From an uncultured Rhodospirillales bacterium (lineage in GTDB: Bacteria > Pseudomonadota > Alphaproteobacteria > CAAGCB01 > CAG-977): 64,000 nt of DNA. The position numbers and the translations under genes are program-made. Where the stretch lies: assembly GCA_902777205.1 (NCBI GenBank), contig CACYSU010000009.1, positions 22,710-86,709 on the forward strand. Direction: 5' to 3'. The notes beneath the pieces were generated by a model, which searched no databases, had not been told where the DNA came from, and worked only from the letters and a program-made list of their open reading frames with translations. This document shows, piece by piece, positions 28,091 through 34,802 of the stretch; positions within the stretch are counted from its first letter, which is position 1; every line of letters begins with the position of its first letter.

Positions 28091-29649
28091 ATGCAAGAAC
28101 ACATTAAACATCTTTTGGAACAAGGCGAAGGGCTGAAAGTAGAATTTAAAACAGCATCCGGCGGAGTTCCCAAAAACCTTTACGAAACCGTATGCGCTTT
28201 TTCCAATACCGACGGCGGGGAAATATTGTTGGACGTGACCGACGCCGGTGAAATTCAAGGCATCGAAAAGACTCTTGCGACACAATATAAAAAAACTTCG
28301 TCACAACAATTAACGACGGAGCAAAAATCAATCCTCCGCTTTATTTATCAATAGAGAACATTGAAGTTGACGGAAAACAAATTTTATACATCAACGTTCC
28401 GCAAAGCTCTCAAGTACACCGGTGCAACGCGCGAATTTTCGTCCGAAACGAAGACGGCGATTTTGATATAACGCATCAACAGAGTAATGTGGCCGATTTG
28501 TACCTGAGAAAACAGTCCACCTATTCCGAAGGAACGATTTACAAAGGCGTTGATTTATCAGATTTACGGGCGGATTTGATTGCCAAATCCAGAAAACCGG
28601 CCGCTCTTCAGCAACCCGACCACAGCTGGGCGTCGCCGGATGATTTTGAACTGCTGAAAAGCGCCGGTTTGTATAAAAAAGATTATAAATCCGGAGAAGA
28701 AGGCATCACAATGGCAGGCGTCCTTTTGTTTGGAAAGGACGATGTCATTTCTTCCATTTTACCGCATTTCAAAACAGACTTGATCATCCGCGTCAAAGAT
28801 TCTTTACGTTATGACGATCGGGATGATGTCCGGACAAACTTGATTGACAGCTACGATAGAATCATGAATTTTGTGAAAAAACATCTGCCTGATCCATTCT
28901 TCCTGAATGGAACAAACCGGCTTAATATTCGGGATGTCATTTTTCGTGAAATAGCCTCCAATATGTTAATACATAGGGAATATACAAATCACTTTCCCGC
29001 AAAGCTTGTTATCGAAAAGAACAGAATCTTTACCGAAAACGGCAATAAACCCTACATTCACGGAAATATCAATCCGTCCGACAGCACTCCTTATCCGAAA
29101 AATCCGACCATAGCTAAATTTTTCAGAGAAATCGGGCGGGCTGAAGAGTTAGGTTCCGGCGTCAGAAATATCACCAAATACGCCCAAGCTTACGCCGGAT
29201 CTCAGCCCATACTAACAGACAAAGATATTTTCCGTTTGGATTGGGTCGTCAACTTGTTTGATGAGGATATCCCGCCCGCCAACGACCGCATGGCAGATCA
29301 CGGCTTCACTGTTCCCGCCGTTGCGAACGATCAAGCCAGTGATCAAGCTGCCAGCAAAAGTGATCAAGTTGCTAGCAGAAGTGATCAAGCTGGTGATCAA
29401 GTTGCTAGCAGAAGTGATCAAGCTGATAAGCAAGCTGCTAGCGCAAATGATTGGATCGTCGATTTTTGCGCCGTTCCGCGTTCGTTGACGGAAATCATGA
29501 AACAAACAAAATACACGGCGCGCGTTTATTTTAAGAAGACGGTCTTGCAGCCGCTGATCGACCGCGGCGTCATCGCGCCCGTGTTTGCGGACAGGCCGAA
29601 TCATCCGAAACAAAAATACGTCGCGGCCGGACGCGGAAAAAGCTCTTGA
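28091..29649 (+). pseudogene. Frameshifted AlbA_2/COG2865-type regulator or helicase-like gene
   Basis: Two frames together encode about 519 residues of an AlbA_2-domain protein (once annotated as RecG-related): EGLKVEFKTASGGVPKNLYETVCAFSNTDG in pieces at the N-terminus, then REIASNMLIHREY, NPTIAKFFREIGRAEELGSGV and a C-terminal winged-helix part. Frame 1 runs from 28091 to a stop near 28354. The homologous frame resumes right after a run of seven A at 28289-28295 and continues to 29649, so one base is missing, or a slippage event is needed. The gene is visibly lower in GC than its neighbours, a sign of transfer. Confidence 0.8.
29326..29451 (+). repeat. SDQ-rich tandem repeat in the AlbA_2-type gene
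   Basis: Degenerate direct repeats of about 18-24 bp built on GTGATCAAG and GCTAGCAG encode a linker of SDQVASR/SDQA units. GATCAAG occurs six times. Such repeats lie between the AlbA-like part and the winged helix in this family. Confidence 0.8.
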
Positions 29650-29674
29650 CTTAAAGTCGTGTTTAACAATTATC
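29646..29674 (+). promoter_or_regulatory. Possible promoter of the FMN reductase gene
   Basis: TTGACT at 29646-29651, overlapping the preceding stop codon, 17-bp spacer, ATTATC at 29669-29674. A good AAGGAG and ATG follow. Confidence 0.45.
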
Positions 29675-29706
29675 CTTGTCCGAAACGAAAACAAGGAGTG
29701 TTGATT

Positions 29707-30243
29707 ATGGCTAAAAAAGTTTTGGTTTTGGCTGGCAGTTTCCGCAAAAAAGGCAATTCCGACCTGTTGTGCGACGCGTTTATCGACGGGGCGCGGTCGG
29801 CCGGTCATTCGGCGGAAAAAATCTATGTCAACGACAAGAAAATCGGGTTTTGCCGCGGGTGCGGCGTTTGCAACGAAACGCACAAATGCGTTCAAAACGA
29901 CGATATGCCCGAAATCATGGAAAAGATGATCGAAGCGGACGTGATCGTCATGGCGACGCCGGTGTATTTTTACGCCATGAACGGGCAGATGAAAACCCTG
30001 ATCGACCGATGTGTCCCCCGTTACACCGAAATGACGGGCAAGGATTTTTATTTCATTGTCGCCGCCGCCGACGAAGACCACGCCGCGATGGAAAAGACGC
30101 TGGCCGGTTTCCGCGGTTTTCTGGAATGTTTGGACGATTCGCATGAAAAAGGCGTGATTTACGGCACGGGCGCGTGGAAAATCGGCGACATCAAGGGCAA
30201 ACCCGCCCTGACGGACGCTTTCAACGCCGGAAAAAACATCTGA
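29707..30243 (+). CDS. Flavodoxin-like NAD(P)H-dependent FMN reductase
   Basis: A 178-residue flavoprotein of the iron-sulfur flavoprotein/FMN reductase family. It begins with the FMN-phosphate loop VLAGSFRKKGNSD, then FCRGCGVCNETHKC, a cysteine cluster (CxxCxxC-like) found in anaerobe flavoproteins, then ATPVYFYAMNGQMKTLIDR. The start at 29707 has AAGGAG upstream. It probably reduces quinones, nitro compounds or disulfides, or carries an FeS centre. A 9-bp inverted repeat (30254-30262 with 30292-30300) follows it. Confidence 0.87.
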   Translation: MAKKVLVLAGSFRKKGNSDLLCDAFIDGARSAGHSAEKIYVNDKKIGFCRGCGVCNETHKCVQNDDMPEIMEKMIEADVIVMATPVYFYAMNGQMKTLIDRCVPRYTEMTGKDFYFIVAAADEDHAAMEKTLAGFRGFLECLDDSHEKGVIYGTGAWKIGDIKGKPALTDAFNAGKNI

Positions 30244-30321
30244 CGAATCGAATCGGCGTTTCTTATTATCGTTATTTTTCAAACAATTACGGAAACGCCG
30301 GCTCACCCCTTTCTATTTTGC

Positions 30322-30350
30322 TTGCAAAAACGGCGGAAATGTGGGATATT
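30322..30350 (+). promoter_or_regulatory. Promoter of tRNA-like RNA copy 1
   Basis: TTGCAA (30322-30327), 17-bp spacer, GATATT (30345-30350). The same hexamers and spacing occur before copy 2 and at 55088-55116. Confidence 0.65.
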
Positions 30351-30371
30351 AAAAGTATGAGGTGAGATTAT

Positions 30372-30443
30372 CTTCAGGTAGCTTAAGGTAAAGCAATTCT
30401 CTCTCAAAGAATAGATACGGCAGCAAATCCGTCCTGAAGACCA
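30372..30443 (+). ncRNA. tRNA-like RNA with a CTC anticodon-like loop, copy 1
   Basis: A 72-nt element folds as a cloverleaf: 7-bp acceptor CTTCAGG/CCTGAAG, U8-A9, 4-bp D stem GCTT/AAGC with loop AAGGTA (A14, R15, G18 G19, A21), 5-bp anticodon stem ATTCT/AGAAT with a 7-nt loop CTCTCAA (U33, anticodon CTC for Glu GAG), 4-nt variable loop, T arm ACGG/CCGT, then ACCA. The T arm is abnormal: CAG replaces the TT before CAAAT, and one stem pair is lost. C1-G72 is unusual for Glu. It has its own promoter and terminator. Either a divergent tRNA or a tRNA-shaped regulatory RNA. Confidence 0.6.
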
Positions 30444-30447
30444 ATTT

Positions 30448-30478
30448 AAAGCCGGAGGTTTTTCCTCCGGCTTTTTCT
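30448..30478 (+). terminator. Terminator of tRNA-like RNA copy 1
   Basis: AAAGCCGGAGG, TTTTT, CCTCCGGCTTT and further T residues. In copy 2 an inner G-C pair is A-T instead, a compensatory change. Confidence 0.92.
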
Positions 30479-30483
30479 TTTCA

Positions 30484-30518
30484 ATCAAACACCGGACGGC
30501 GCATCATATCCGCCGCCG
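30484..30518 (-). pseudogene. Remnant of the 3' end of a paralogue of the downstream secreted-protein gene
   Basis: On the minus strand the last codons read ADMMRRPVFD then stop, paralleling ADMTYRLMFD at the end of the gene at 30769. The rest of the gene is absent: upstream is A/T-rich sequence without coding signal (to about 30600). It suggests that a tRNA-like plus gene unit was duplicated and one gene copy was lost. Confidence 0.45.
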
Positions 30519-30608
30519 CGCATTATCTGGTTTTTCAAATGTTTTCAATTTATAACACTGTTTTTTCAAACGGATTCAAAAAAGGTGTGTCAATCGTCAC
30601 ATTCACAC

Positions 30609-30637
30609 TTGCAAAAACGGCGGGAATGTAGGATATT
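30609..30637 (+). promoter_or_regulatory. Promoter of tRNA-like RNA copy 2
   Basis: TTGCAA (30609-30614), 17-bp spacer, GATATT (30632-30637), identical hexamers to copy 1. Confidence 0.65.
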
Positions 30638-30658
30638 AAAGGTATGGGATGAGATTAT

Positions 30659-30730
30659 CTTCAGGTAGCTTAAGGTAAAGCAATTCTCTCTCAAAGAATA
30701 GATACGGCAGCAAATCCGTCCTGAAGACCA
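30659..30730 (+). ncRNA. tRNA-like RNA with a CTC anticodon-like loop, copy 2
   Basis: All 72 bases match copy 1, including the cloverleaf stems, the CTCTCAA loop, the abnormal T arm and the terminal ACCA. The leader upstream differs at two positions and the terminator stem has a compensatory change. Identity confined to the RNA, with drift outside, argues for selection or gene conversion acting on it. Confidence 0.6.
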
Positions 30731-30733
30731 ATT

Positions 30734-30768
30734 TTAAAGCCGGAGATTTTTTCTCCGGCTTTTTCTTT
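30734..30768 (+). terminator. Terminator of tRNA-like RNA copy 2
   Basis: AAAGCCGGAGA, a T-rich loop, TCTCCGGCTTT and further T residues. It sits directly before the stop codon of the converging gene and may terminate that gene too. Confidence 0.9.
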
Positions 30769-31554
30769 TCAATCAAACATCAGGCGGTACGTCATATCCG
30801 CAGGCTGCCGATCATCGGCCGGACGGTCTTTCCACAGCTTGATCGTCAACGACGCGGGCGCACCGGTCAAATCGAAATGATACCCCCGTTCATAGGGCGA
30901 ATAGTTGTTGCATCCGCCCGCTTTGCCGCACGATCCCCCGCGGTGGTAAAATCCCGCCGTACCGATGACGCGCGTGGACAGATTTGATCCGTCTTTAAAG
31001 CGGATATTGGCAACCGACGACGCAAAAACATAATGGTATCCCAAATCGCGCGCATTCGCGTCAGCCAGAACAATCGTGCTGTAATACCCGTTCTTCCTGT
31101 AAAAGGACGTGATGTCGATTCGCGCCGTTATGGTTTGCCCGCGCGCGTCATAATCGACACTGTACGGCGCCAGATAATCAACCGGCGAGCAATATCCGCC
31201 CTTGTGCTTGAAACCGAACGACGGGATGATGACGTAAAACAGCAGTTCGGGGTTCAGGATGGCCAAGCTTTCACGCGACGCGCCCGCGCCGATGTCGGGG
31301 GAACGATCGGTACCGTTGCACGAAACTTCATACGCGCCGATCCACGGCGCACCGTCGTCGATTTGAAAAACGTCGGACGACGGCGTGTAATCCGCGTTGC
31401 CGAACACGATCGAACGGCGGACGGCGTCCGTTCTTTTTTGCAAAACCGCGCTTTTGCTCAATCCGGAAAAGGGTTGCATATCGTGCAAAAACACGGTGCG
31501 CGCTTCGGCCGGAAAAACCGCCAGCATCAAAATGAAAAACAGTTTAAACATCAT
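30769..31554 (-). CDS. Secreted protein of unknown function
   Basis: A 261-residue exported protein. Two adjacent Met codons (31554, 31551) precede a hydrophobic signal sequence ending FPAEA. The mature part is rich in Tyr, Gly and Asp with four scattered cysteines (SCNGTD, YCSPVD, SCGKAGGCN) that could form disulfides. Repeated beta-like segments (GYHYVFASSVANIRF, ADMTYRLMFD) suggest a jelly-roll or lectin-like fold. I recognise no family. A 3'-end remnant of a paralogue lies at 30484-30518, next to the other tRNA-like copy. Confidence 0.65.
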   Translation of the reverse strand: MMFKLFFILMLAVFPAEARTVFLHDMQPFSGLSKSAVLQKRTDAVRRSIVFGNADYTPSSDVFQIDDGAPWIGAYEVSCNGTDRSPDIGAGASRESLAILNPELLFYVIIPSFGFKHKGGYCSPVDYLAPYSVDYDARGQTITARIDITSFYRKNGYYSTIVLADANARDLGYHYVFASSVANIRFKDGSNLSTRVIGTAGFYHRGGSCGKAGGCNNYSPYERGYHFDLTGAPASLTIKLWKDRPADDRQPADMTYRLMFD

Positions 31555-31612
31555 CCCCCGCTTGCTTTTGATTATTGTGGTCACACCGCCGCTTTGCTGT
31601 CAAGAAAAAGCG

Positions 31613-31640
31613 AAAAGCCGGCGTTTGAACACCGGCTTTT
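31613..31640 (-). terminator. Terminator after rubrerythrin
   Basis: AAAAGCCGG and CCGGCTTTT arms pair around a GTTTGAACA-type loop and have T runs on both sides, so it could act in both directions. It lies between the stop of rubrerythrin and the start of the secreted-protein gene. Confidence 0.8.
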
Positions 31641-31654
31641 GTTTTATGAAAGTA

Positions 31655-32188
31655 TCAATAATTTTCGGCGCGAACTTCAAAATAGCTTTGCGGATGGGCG
31701 CAGACGGGACAGATGTCGGGAGCTTTCCTGCCCATGACCAGATGACCGCAGTTGCGGCATTCCCACATGGTTTCTTCGGATTTTTCAAAAACCCTCTTCA
31801 TTTCGACGTTTTTCAGCAAAGCGCGATAGCGTTCCTCGTGCGATTTTTCGATCAGCGCGACGGCACGGAACTGGGCGGCCAGCTGAGTGAACCCCTCTTC
31901 TTCGGCTTCTTTGGCGAACGTGGCGTACATATCCGTCCATTCATAGTTTTCACCCGCGGCGGCGGCGGCAAGATTGCGCGCGGTATCGCCCAATTCGCCC
32001 AAAGCCTTGAACCACAGTTTGGCGTGTTCCTTTTCGTTTTCGGCCGTTTTGGTAAACAAAGCCGCGATCTGTTCATACCCTTCCTTTTTCGCGACACCGG
32101 CAAAATAGGTGTATTTGTTGCGCGCCTGCGATTCGCCCGCAAAAGCGGTCATCAGGTTCTTTTCGGTTTTGCTGCCTTTCAATTCCAT
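31655..32188 (-). CDS. rbr: Rubrerythrin
   Basis: Non-haem iron peroxidase protecting anaerobes and microaerobes from hydrogen peroxide. The 177-residue protein has a ferritin-like diiron domain ([33 protein letters not shown], giving the ExxH ligands) and a C-terminal rubredoxin domain with ECRNCGH and [12 protein letters not shown] for a Cys4 iron. The start at 32188 has CAGGAGA upstream. It is divergent from the C_GCAxxG redox gene across a short promoter region. Confidence 0.95.
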   Translation of the reverse strand: MELKGSKTEKNLMTAFAGESQARNKYTYFAGVAKKEGYEQIAALFTKTAENEKEHAKLWFKALGELGDTARNLAAAAAGENYEWTDMYATFAKEAEEEGFTQLAAQFRAVALIEKSHEERYRALLKNVEMKRVFEKSEETMWECRNCGHLVMGRKAPDICPVCAHPQSYFEVRAENY

Positions 32189-32222
32189 ATTTTTTCTCCT
32201 GTTAAATAAAGTGTTTTTAATT

Positions 32223-32250
32223 ACTCTACACGCTTTGCGGAAAAAATCAA
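32223..32250 (-). promoter_or_regulatory. Possible promoter of rubrerythrin
   Basis: On the minus strand TTGATT (32250-32245), 16-bp spacer, TAGAGT (32228-32223), about 35 bp before the start codon. Confidence 0.4.
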
Positions 32251-32258
32251 GCAAAGGA

Positions 32259-32287
32259 TTGCGACCGCTATGTGAAAGAGCTATACT
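32259..32287 (+). promoter_or_regulatory. Promoter of the C_GCAxxG_C_C redox gene
   Basis: TTGCGA (32259-32264), 17-bp spacer, TATACT (32282-32287), 30 bp before the ATG, back to back with the rubrerythrin promoter region. Confidence 0.6.
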
Positions 32288-32316
32288 GGCCGCGGATTTT
32301 CAAAGGAGATTTCACC

Positions 32317-32739
32317 ATGATCGACCGAGTTCAAACCGCCGTCGCCCTGCGCAACGAAAAGGGTTACAACTGCGCCCAAGCCGTTTTGGCCGCCTACGCC
32401 GACCTGTTCGGGCTGGACGAAGCGACCGCGCTGAAAATCGCCGAAGGATTCGGCACGGGCATGGGCGGCATGGGCGAAACGTGCGGCGCCGTCACGGCCG
32501 CGTATATGCTGATCGGGTTGATGAACGCGACCGGAGCGCCGGACAAGGCCGTGCGCGCGGACACATATAAAAAGGTGCGCGAATTCGCCGCCGCCTTTGC
32601 CGAACGGCACAAAACGACCGTTTGCCGCGAATTGAAAGGCGAAGACGGACGCCCCGCCGTGCCGTGTCCCGCGTGCATCCGAACCGCGGCGGAATTGTTC
32701 GAGGAAATGCTGCGGCATAAAAATCAATCAAACGATTGA
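32317..32739 (+). CDS. C_GCAxxG_C_C family redox protein
   Basis: A 140-residue protein of the C_GCAxxG_C_C family, putative redox-active cysteine proteins common in anaerobes. Motifs: GYNCAQAVLAA, GFGTGMGGMGETCGAV and, near the C-terminus, CRELKGEDGRP...CPACI. The ATG at 32317 has AAAGGAG upstream. The next gene, a TetR regulator, has its promoter overlapping the stop codon here. With rubrerythrin and the FMN reductase nearby it fits oxygen or redox defence, although its exact reaction is unknown. Confidence 0.88.
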   Translation: MIDRVQTAVALRNEKGYNCAQAVLAAYADLFGLDEATALKIAEGFGTGMGGMGETCGAVTAAYMLIGLMNATGAPDKAVRADTYKKVREFAAAFAERHKTTVCRELKGEDGRPAVPCPACIRTAAELFEEMLRHKNQSND

Positions 32740-32764
32740 CTTTCATCATTGCCGCCGTTATAGT
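32736..32764 (+). promoter_or_regulatory. Promoter of the TetR-family regulator
   Basis: TTGACT (32736-32741, overlapping the previous stop codon), 17-bp spacer, TATAGT (32759-32764). It is one of the best promoter matches in the window. Confidence 0.7.
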
Positions 32765-32794
32765 CCTTTGCGTTATCGACAAAAGGACGACACG

Positions 32795-33442
32795 ATGAAA
32801 GATTCCAAAAGCAGGTTGTTTGAAACGGCGCGCCATTTGTTCGCGCTGAAAGGGTATCAGGCGACTTCGACACGCGGCATCGCCGACAAGGCGCGCGTCA
32901 ACATTTCCGCCATCACTTATTATTTCGACAGCAAACTGGGGCTGTACCGCGCCGTTTTGTCGGACATCGCCCGCCGCGTCAAAAACGAGCTGAGCGATAA
33001 AACGACGATCGCGACGGATTTGATGAACAATCCGGAAACGACGCCGCAACAGGCGCAGGATCTGCTGTTCGGATTGATTTCGGATTTGTGCGTCCTGTTG
33101 TGTTCCCGACGCCTGCCCAGCGAGGATGTCGTCATTTTCCTGCACGAATATTCCGTCCCCGGCGAAGCGTTCGACACCCTGTATCAGGAACTGATCTGTC
33201 CGGTTTATGAAAATTGCGCCGATTTGATCGTCAAAGCGACCGGCGACAAAATCGACCGCGAAGACGCGATCCTGTACACGTTCCAGCTGTTCGCGCAGAT
33301 GTTCGTGTTCAAATCCCGCAAACAAACGATTTTGCAGCATTTGAACTGGACGGAATACGGCGAACGGGAGGTCGAAAAGATCATCACGATGATTTTGGAA
33401 CACACCCGCGCCATTTTGGCTTTGTACAAAAATAAAGACTAG
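32795..33442 (+). CDS. TetR-family transcriptional regulator
   Basis: A 215-residue regulator. The N-terminal helix-turn-helix reads RLFETARHLFALKGYQATST with YYFDSKLGLYRAVL, the classic TetR entry. The C-terminal part resembles the CerR-type (DUF1956) ligand domain, with a Cys-containing helix (LCVLLCSRRLPS) and a long hydrophobic pocket. AAAAGGACG precedes the ATG. It is 16 bp upstream of the FadL porin gene and cotranscribed with it, so it may control uptake of a hydrophobic compound. Confidence 0.88.
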   Translation: MKDSKSRLFETARHLFALKGYQATSTRGIADKARVNISAITYYFDSKLGLYRAVLSDIARRVKNELSDKTTIATDLMNNPETTPQQAQDLLFGLISDLCVLLCSRRLPSEDVVIFLHEYSVPGEAFDTLYQELICPVYENCADLIVKATGDKIDREDAILYTFQLFAQMFVFKSRKQTILQHLNWTEYGEREVEKIITMILEHTRAILALYKNKD

Positions 33443-33458
33443 AAAGAAGAACACACCT

Positions 33459-34754
33459 ATGACTTTTTCCATTTCCAAAACAGCCCTGCCCCTGTGCGCT
33501 TTGGCCGCGGGCGTCATGTTTTCCGGCCGCGCGGACGCCGCGGGTTTCCAGCTGACCGATTTTTCGATGACGGGGCTGGGCCGTTCCTACGCGGGCGCGG
33601 GCGTCGTCGGCGACGATTATTCCGCGATCGCCGCGAACCCCGCCGGCATGACGTTGAAAGGCACGGGCGGACAGGCCGGCGCCGCCGTCATCTGGCAGCA
33701 CGGCGAAGTCAAGGGATCGGCCGATAAAAACAACGGCGCGCCCTATTACCAAAACAGCCGCGTTTCCGGCAAAGACGACGTCGATATTCCCGTCGCCGTC
33801 CCCAACCTGTTCGCGCAATATAAAATCAGCGACGATTTCCGTTTCGGCGTCGGCGTTTACGCGCCGTTCGGCTTGGCCACGGAATATCAGGACGGGTGGT
33901 TCGGTTCCGATCTGGCCGTCGATTCGGAATTGGAAGTCATTGATGTCGCCCCGTCGCTGGCCTACCGGCTGAACGACAACTGGAGCTTCGGCGCGTCCCT
34001 GATCGCCCGTTGGGGCAAGGTCAAAATGACCAACACGTCCTATGGCGCGGGATTCAGCGATTTTGAAATCGACGGGTGGGGATGGTACGGCCGGTTCGGC
34101 GTGATGTACGAAGCCGACGAAAACACCCGCTTGGGATTGGTGTATCAGACGAAATCGACCGAAGTCGAACACACGCTGAAAGGGTCGCACGATATGTACG
34201 GCATTCCCAACCCCGCCCCTGGCATCAACATGAACGGCGAATGGGTCGGCGGAACGGTCACGCGCCTGCCCGAACATTGGCAGGTGTCCGGATACCGCAA
34301 AATCGGCAATTTCGGTTATTCCGCGTCGGTTCGCCGCACGCATTGGCAGAATTTCAACGAATTCACACTGACCTCCACTTCGCCGCTGGGATACCACACG
34401 TCGTACTATAAATGGAAAAACACGTGGACGGTCGCACTGGGCGTCGATTGGTTCTATAACGACACGTGGACGTGGCGCGCGGGCGTCGCCTATGACGAAT
34501 CGCCCGTTCCGAACGCCGCGGCGCGCACGGTGCGCATCCCCGACAACGACCGTTACTGGCTGTCGGCGGGCTTCACCTATAAAATCAACGAAAACGTCAA
34601 AATGGATGTCGGCTACGCGCATTTGTACCTGCCGACGTACAAGGCGCGCAACGGTGCGAGCAAAAGCGTAAGCGGTTACAAAACACAGTTTGTTGACGCG
34701 AAATACGACGTGAACGCCGAAATTCTGGGCATTCAGTTCCAGTACGATTTCTAA
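33459..34754 (+). CDS. OmpP1/FadL-family outer-membrane transporter
   Basis: A 431-residue outer-membrane beta-barrel for long-chain fatty acids or other hydrophobic molecules. A signal peptide (ending GRADA) is followed by the FadL N-terminal plug signature AGFQLTDFSMTGLGRSYAGAG and AANPAGMTL. Repeated aromatic girdle strands follow, and the protein ends with QFQYDF. The preceding TetR gene is probably its regulator. A terminator follows immediately. Confidence 0.92.
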   Translation: MTFSISKTALPLCALAAGVMFSGRADAAGFQLTDFSMTGLGRSYAGAGVVGDDYSAIAANPAGMTLKGTGGQAGAAVIWQHGEVKGSADKNNGAPYYQNSRVSGKDDVDIPVAVPNLFAQYKISDDFRFGVGVYAPFGLATEYQDGWFGSDLAVDSELEVIDVAPSLAYRLNDNWSFGASLIARWGKVKMTNTSYGAGFSDFEIDGWGWYGRFGVMYEADENTRLGLVYQTKSTEVEHTLKGSHDMYGIPNPAPGINMNGEWVGGTVTRLPEHWQVSGYRKIGNFGYSASVRRTHWQNFNEFTLTSTSPLGYHTSYYKWKNTWTVALGVDWFYNDTWTWRAGVAYDESPVPNAAARTVRIPDNDRYWLSAGFTYKINENVKMDVGYAHLYLPTYKARNGASKSVSGYKTQFVDAKYDVNAEILGIQFQYDF

Positions 34755-34768
34755 GAACGTTATCAATG

Positions 34769-34799
34769 AAAAAGCGGAGCCTGCGCTCCGCTTTTTTTT
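34769..34799 (+). terminator. Bidirectional terminator between fadL-like gene and mnmA
   Basis: AAAAAGCGGAGC, CTGC, GCTCCGC and a run of eight T. The A run on the other side lets it also serve mnmA, which ends at 34803 on the minus strand. Confidence 0.92.
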
Positions 34800-34802
34800 A
34801 TG

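Larger units (their letters stand above)
30320..30513 (+). repeat. Direct repeat copy 1 carrying a tRNA-like gene
   Basis: About 194 bp nearly identical to 30608-30801. It includes the promoter, the 72-nt tRNA-like RNA, the terminator and, beyond it, a short remnant whose minus-strand reading ends ADMMRRPVFD. That resembles the last codons of the gene at 30769-31554. The flanks differ by several bases, while the RNA is identical. Confidence 0.85.
30608..30801 (+). repeat. Direct repeat copy 2 carrying a tRNA-like gene
   Basis: Second copy of the repeat, offset 287 bp from the first. It carries the same promoter, an identical 72-nt RNA and a terminator with a compensated stem, and runs into the 3' end of the converging gene at 30769. 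Confidence 0.85.

Noticed and set aside
29326..29451. Repeats that might be taken for a CRISPR array
   Set aside because: The units are in frame, imperfect, without regular spacers, and lie inside a coding sequence.
30254..30300. 9-bp inverted repeat after the FMN reductase as a terminator
   Set aside because: The loop is 29 nt and no T run follows. It is left as an unexplained repeat.
30372..30443. Functional elongator tRNA-Glu(CTC)
   Set aside because: The T loop lacks the TT before CAAAT, one T-stem pair is lost and C1-G72 is atypical for Glu, so I call it tRNA-like and not a tRNA.
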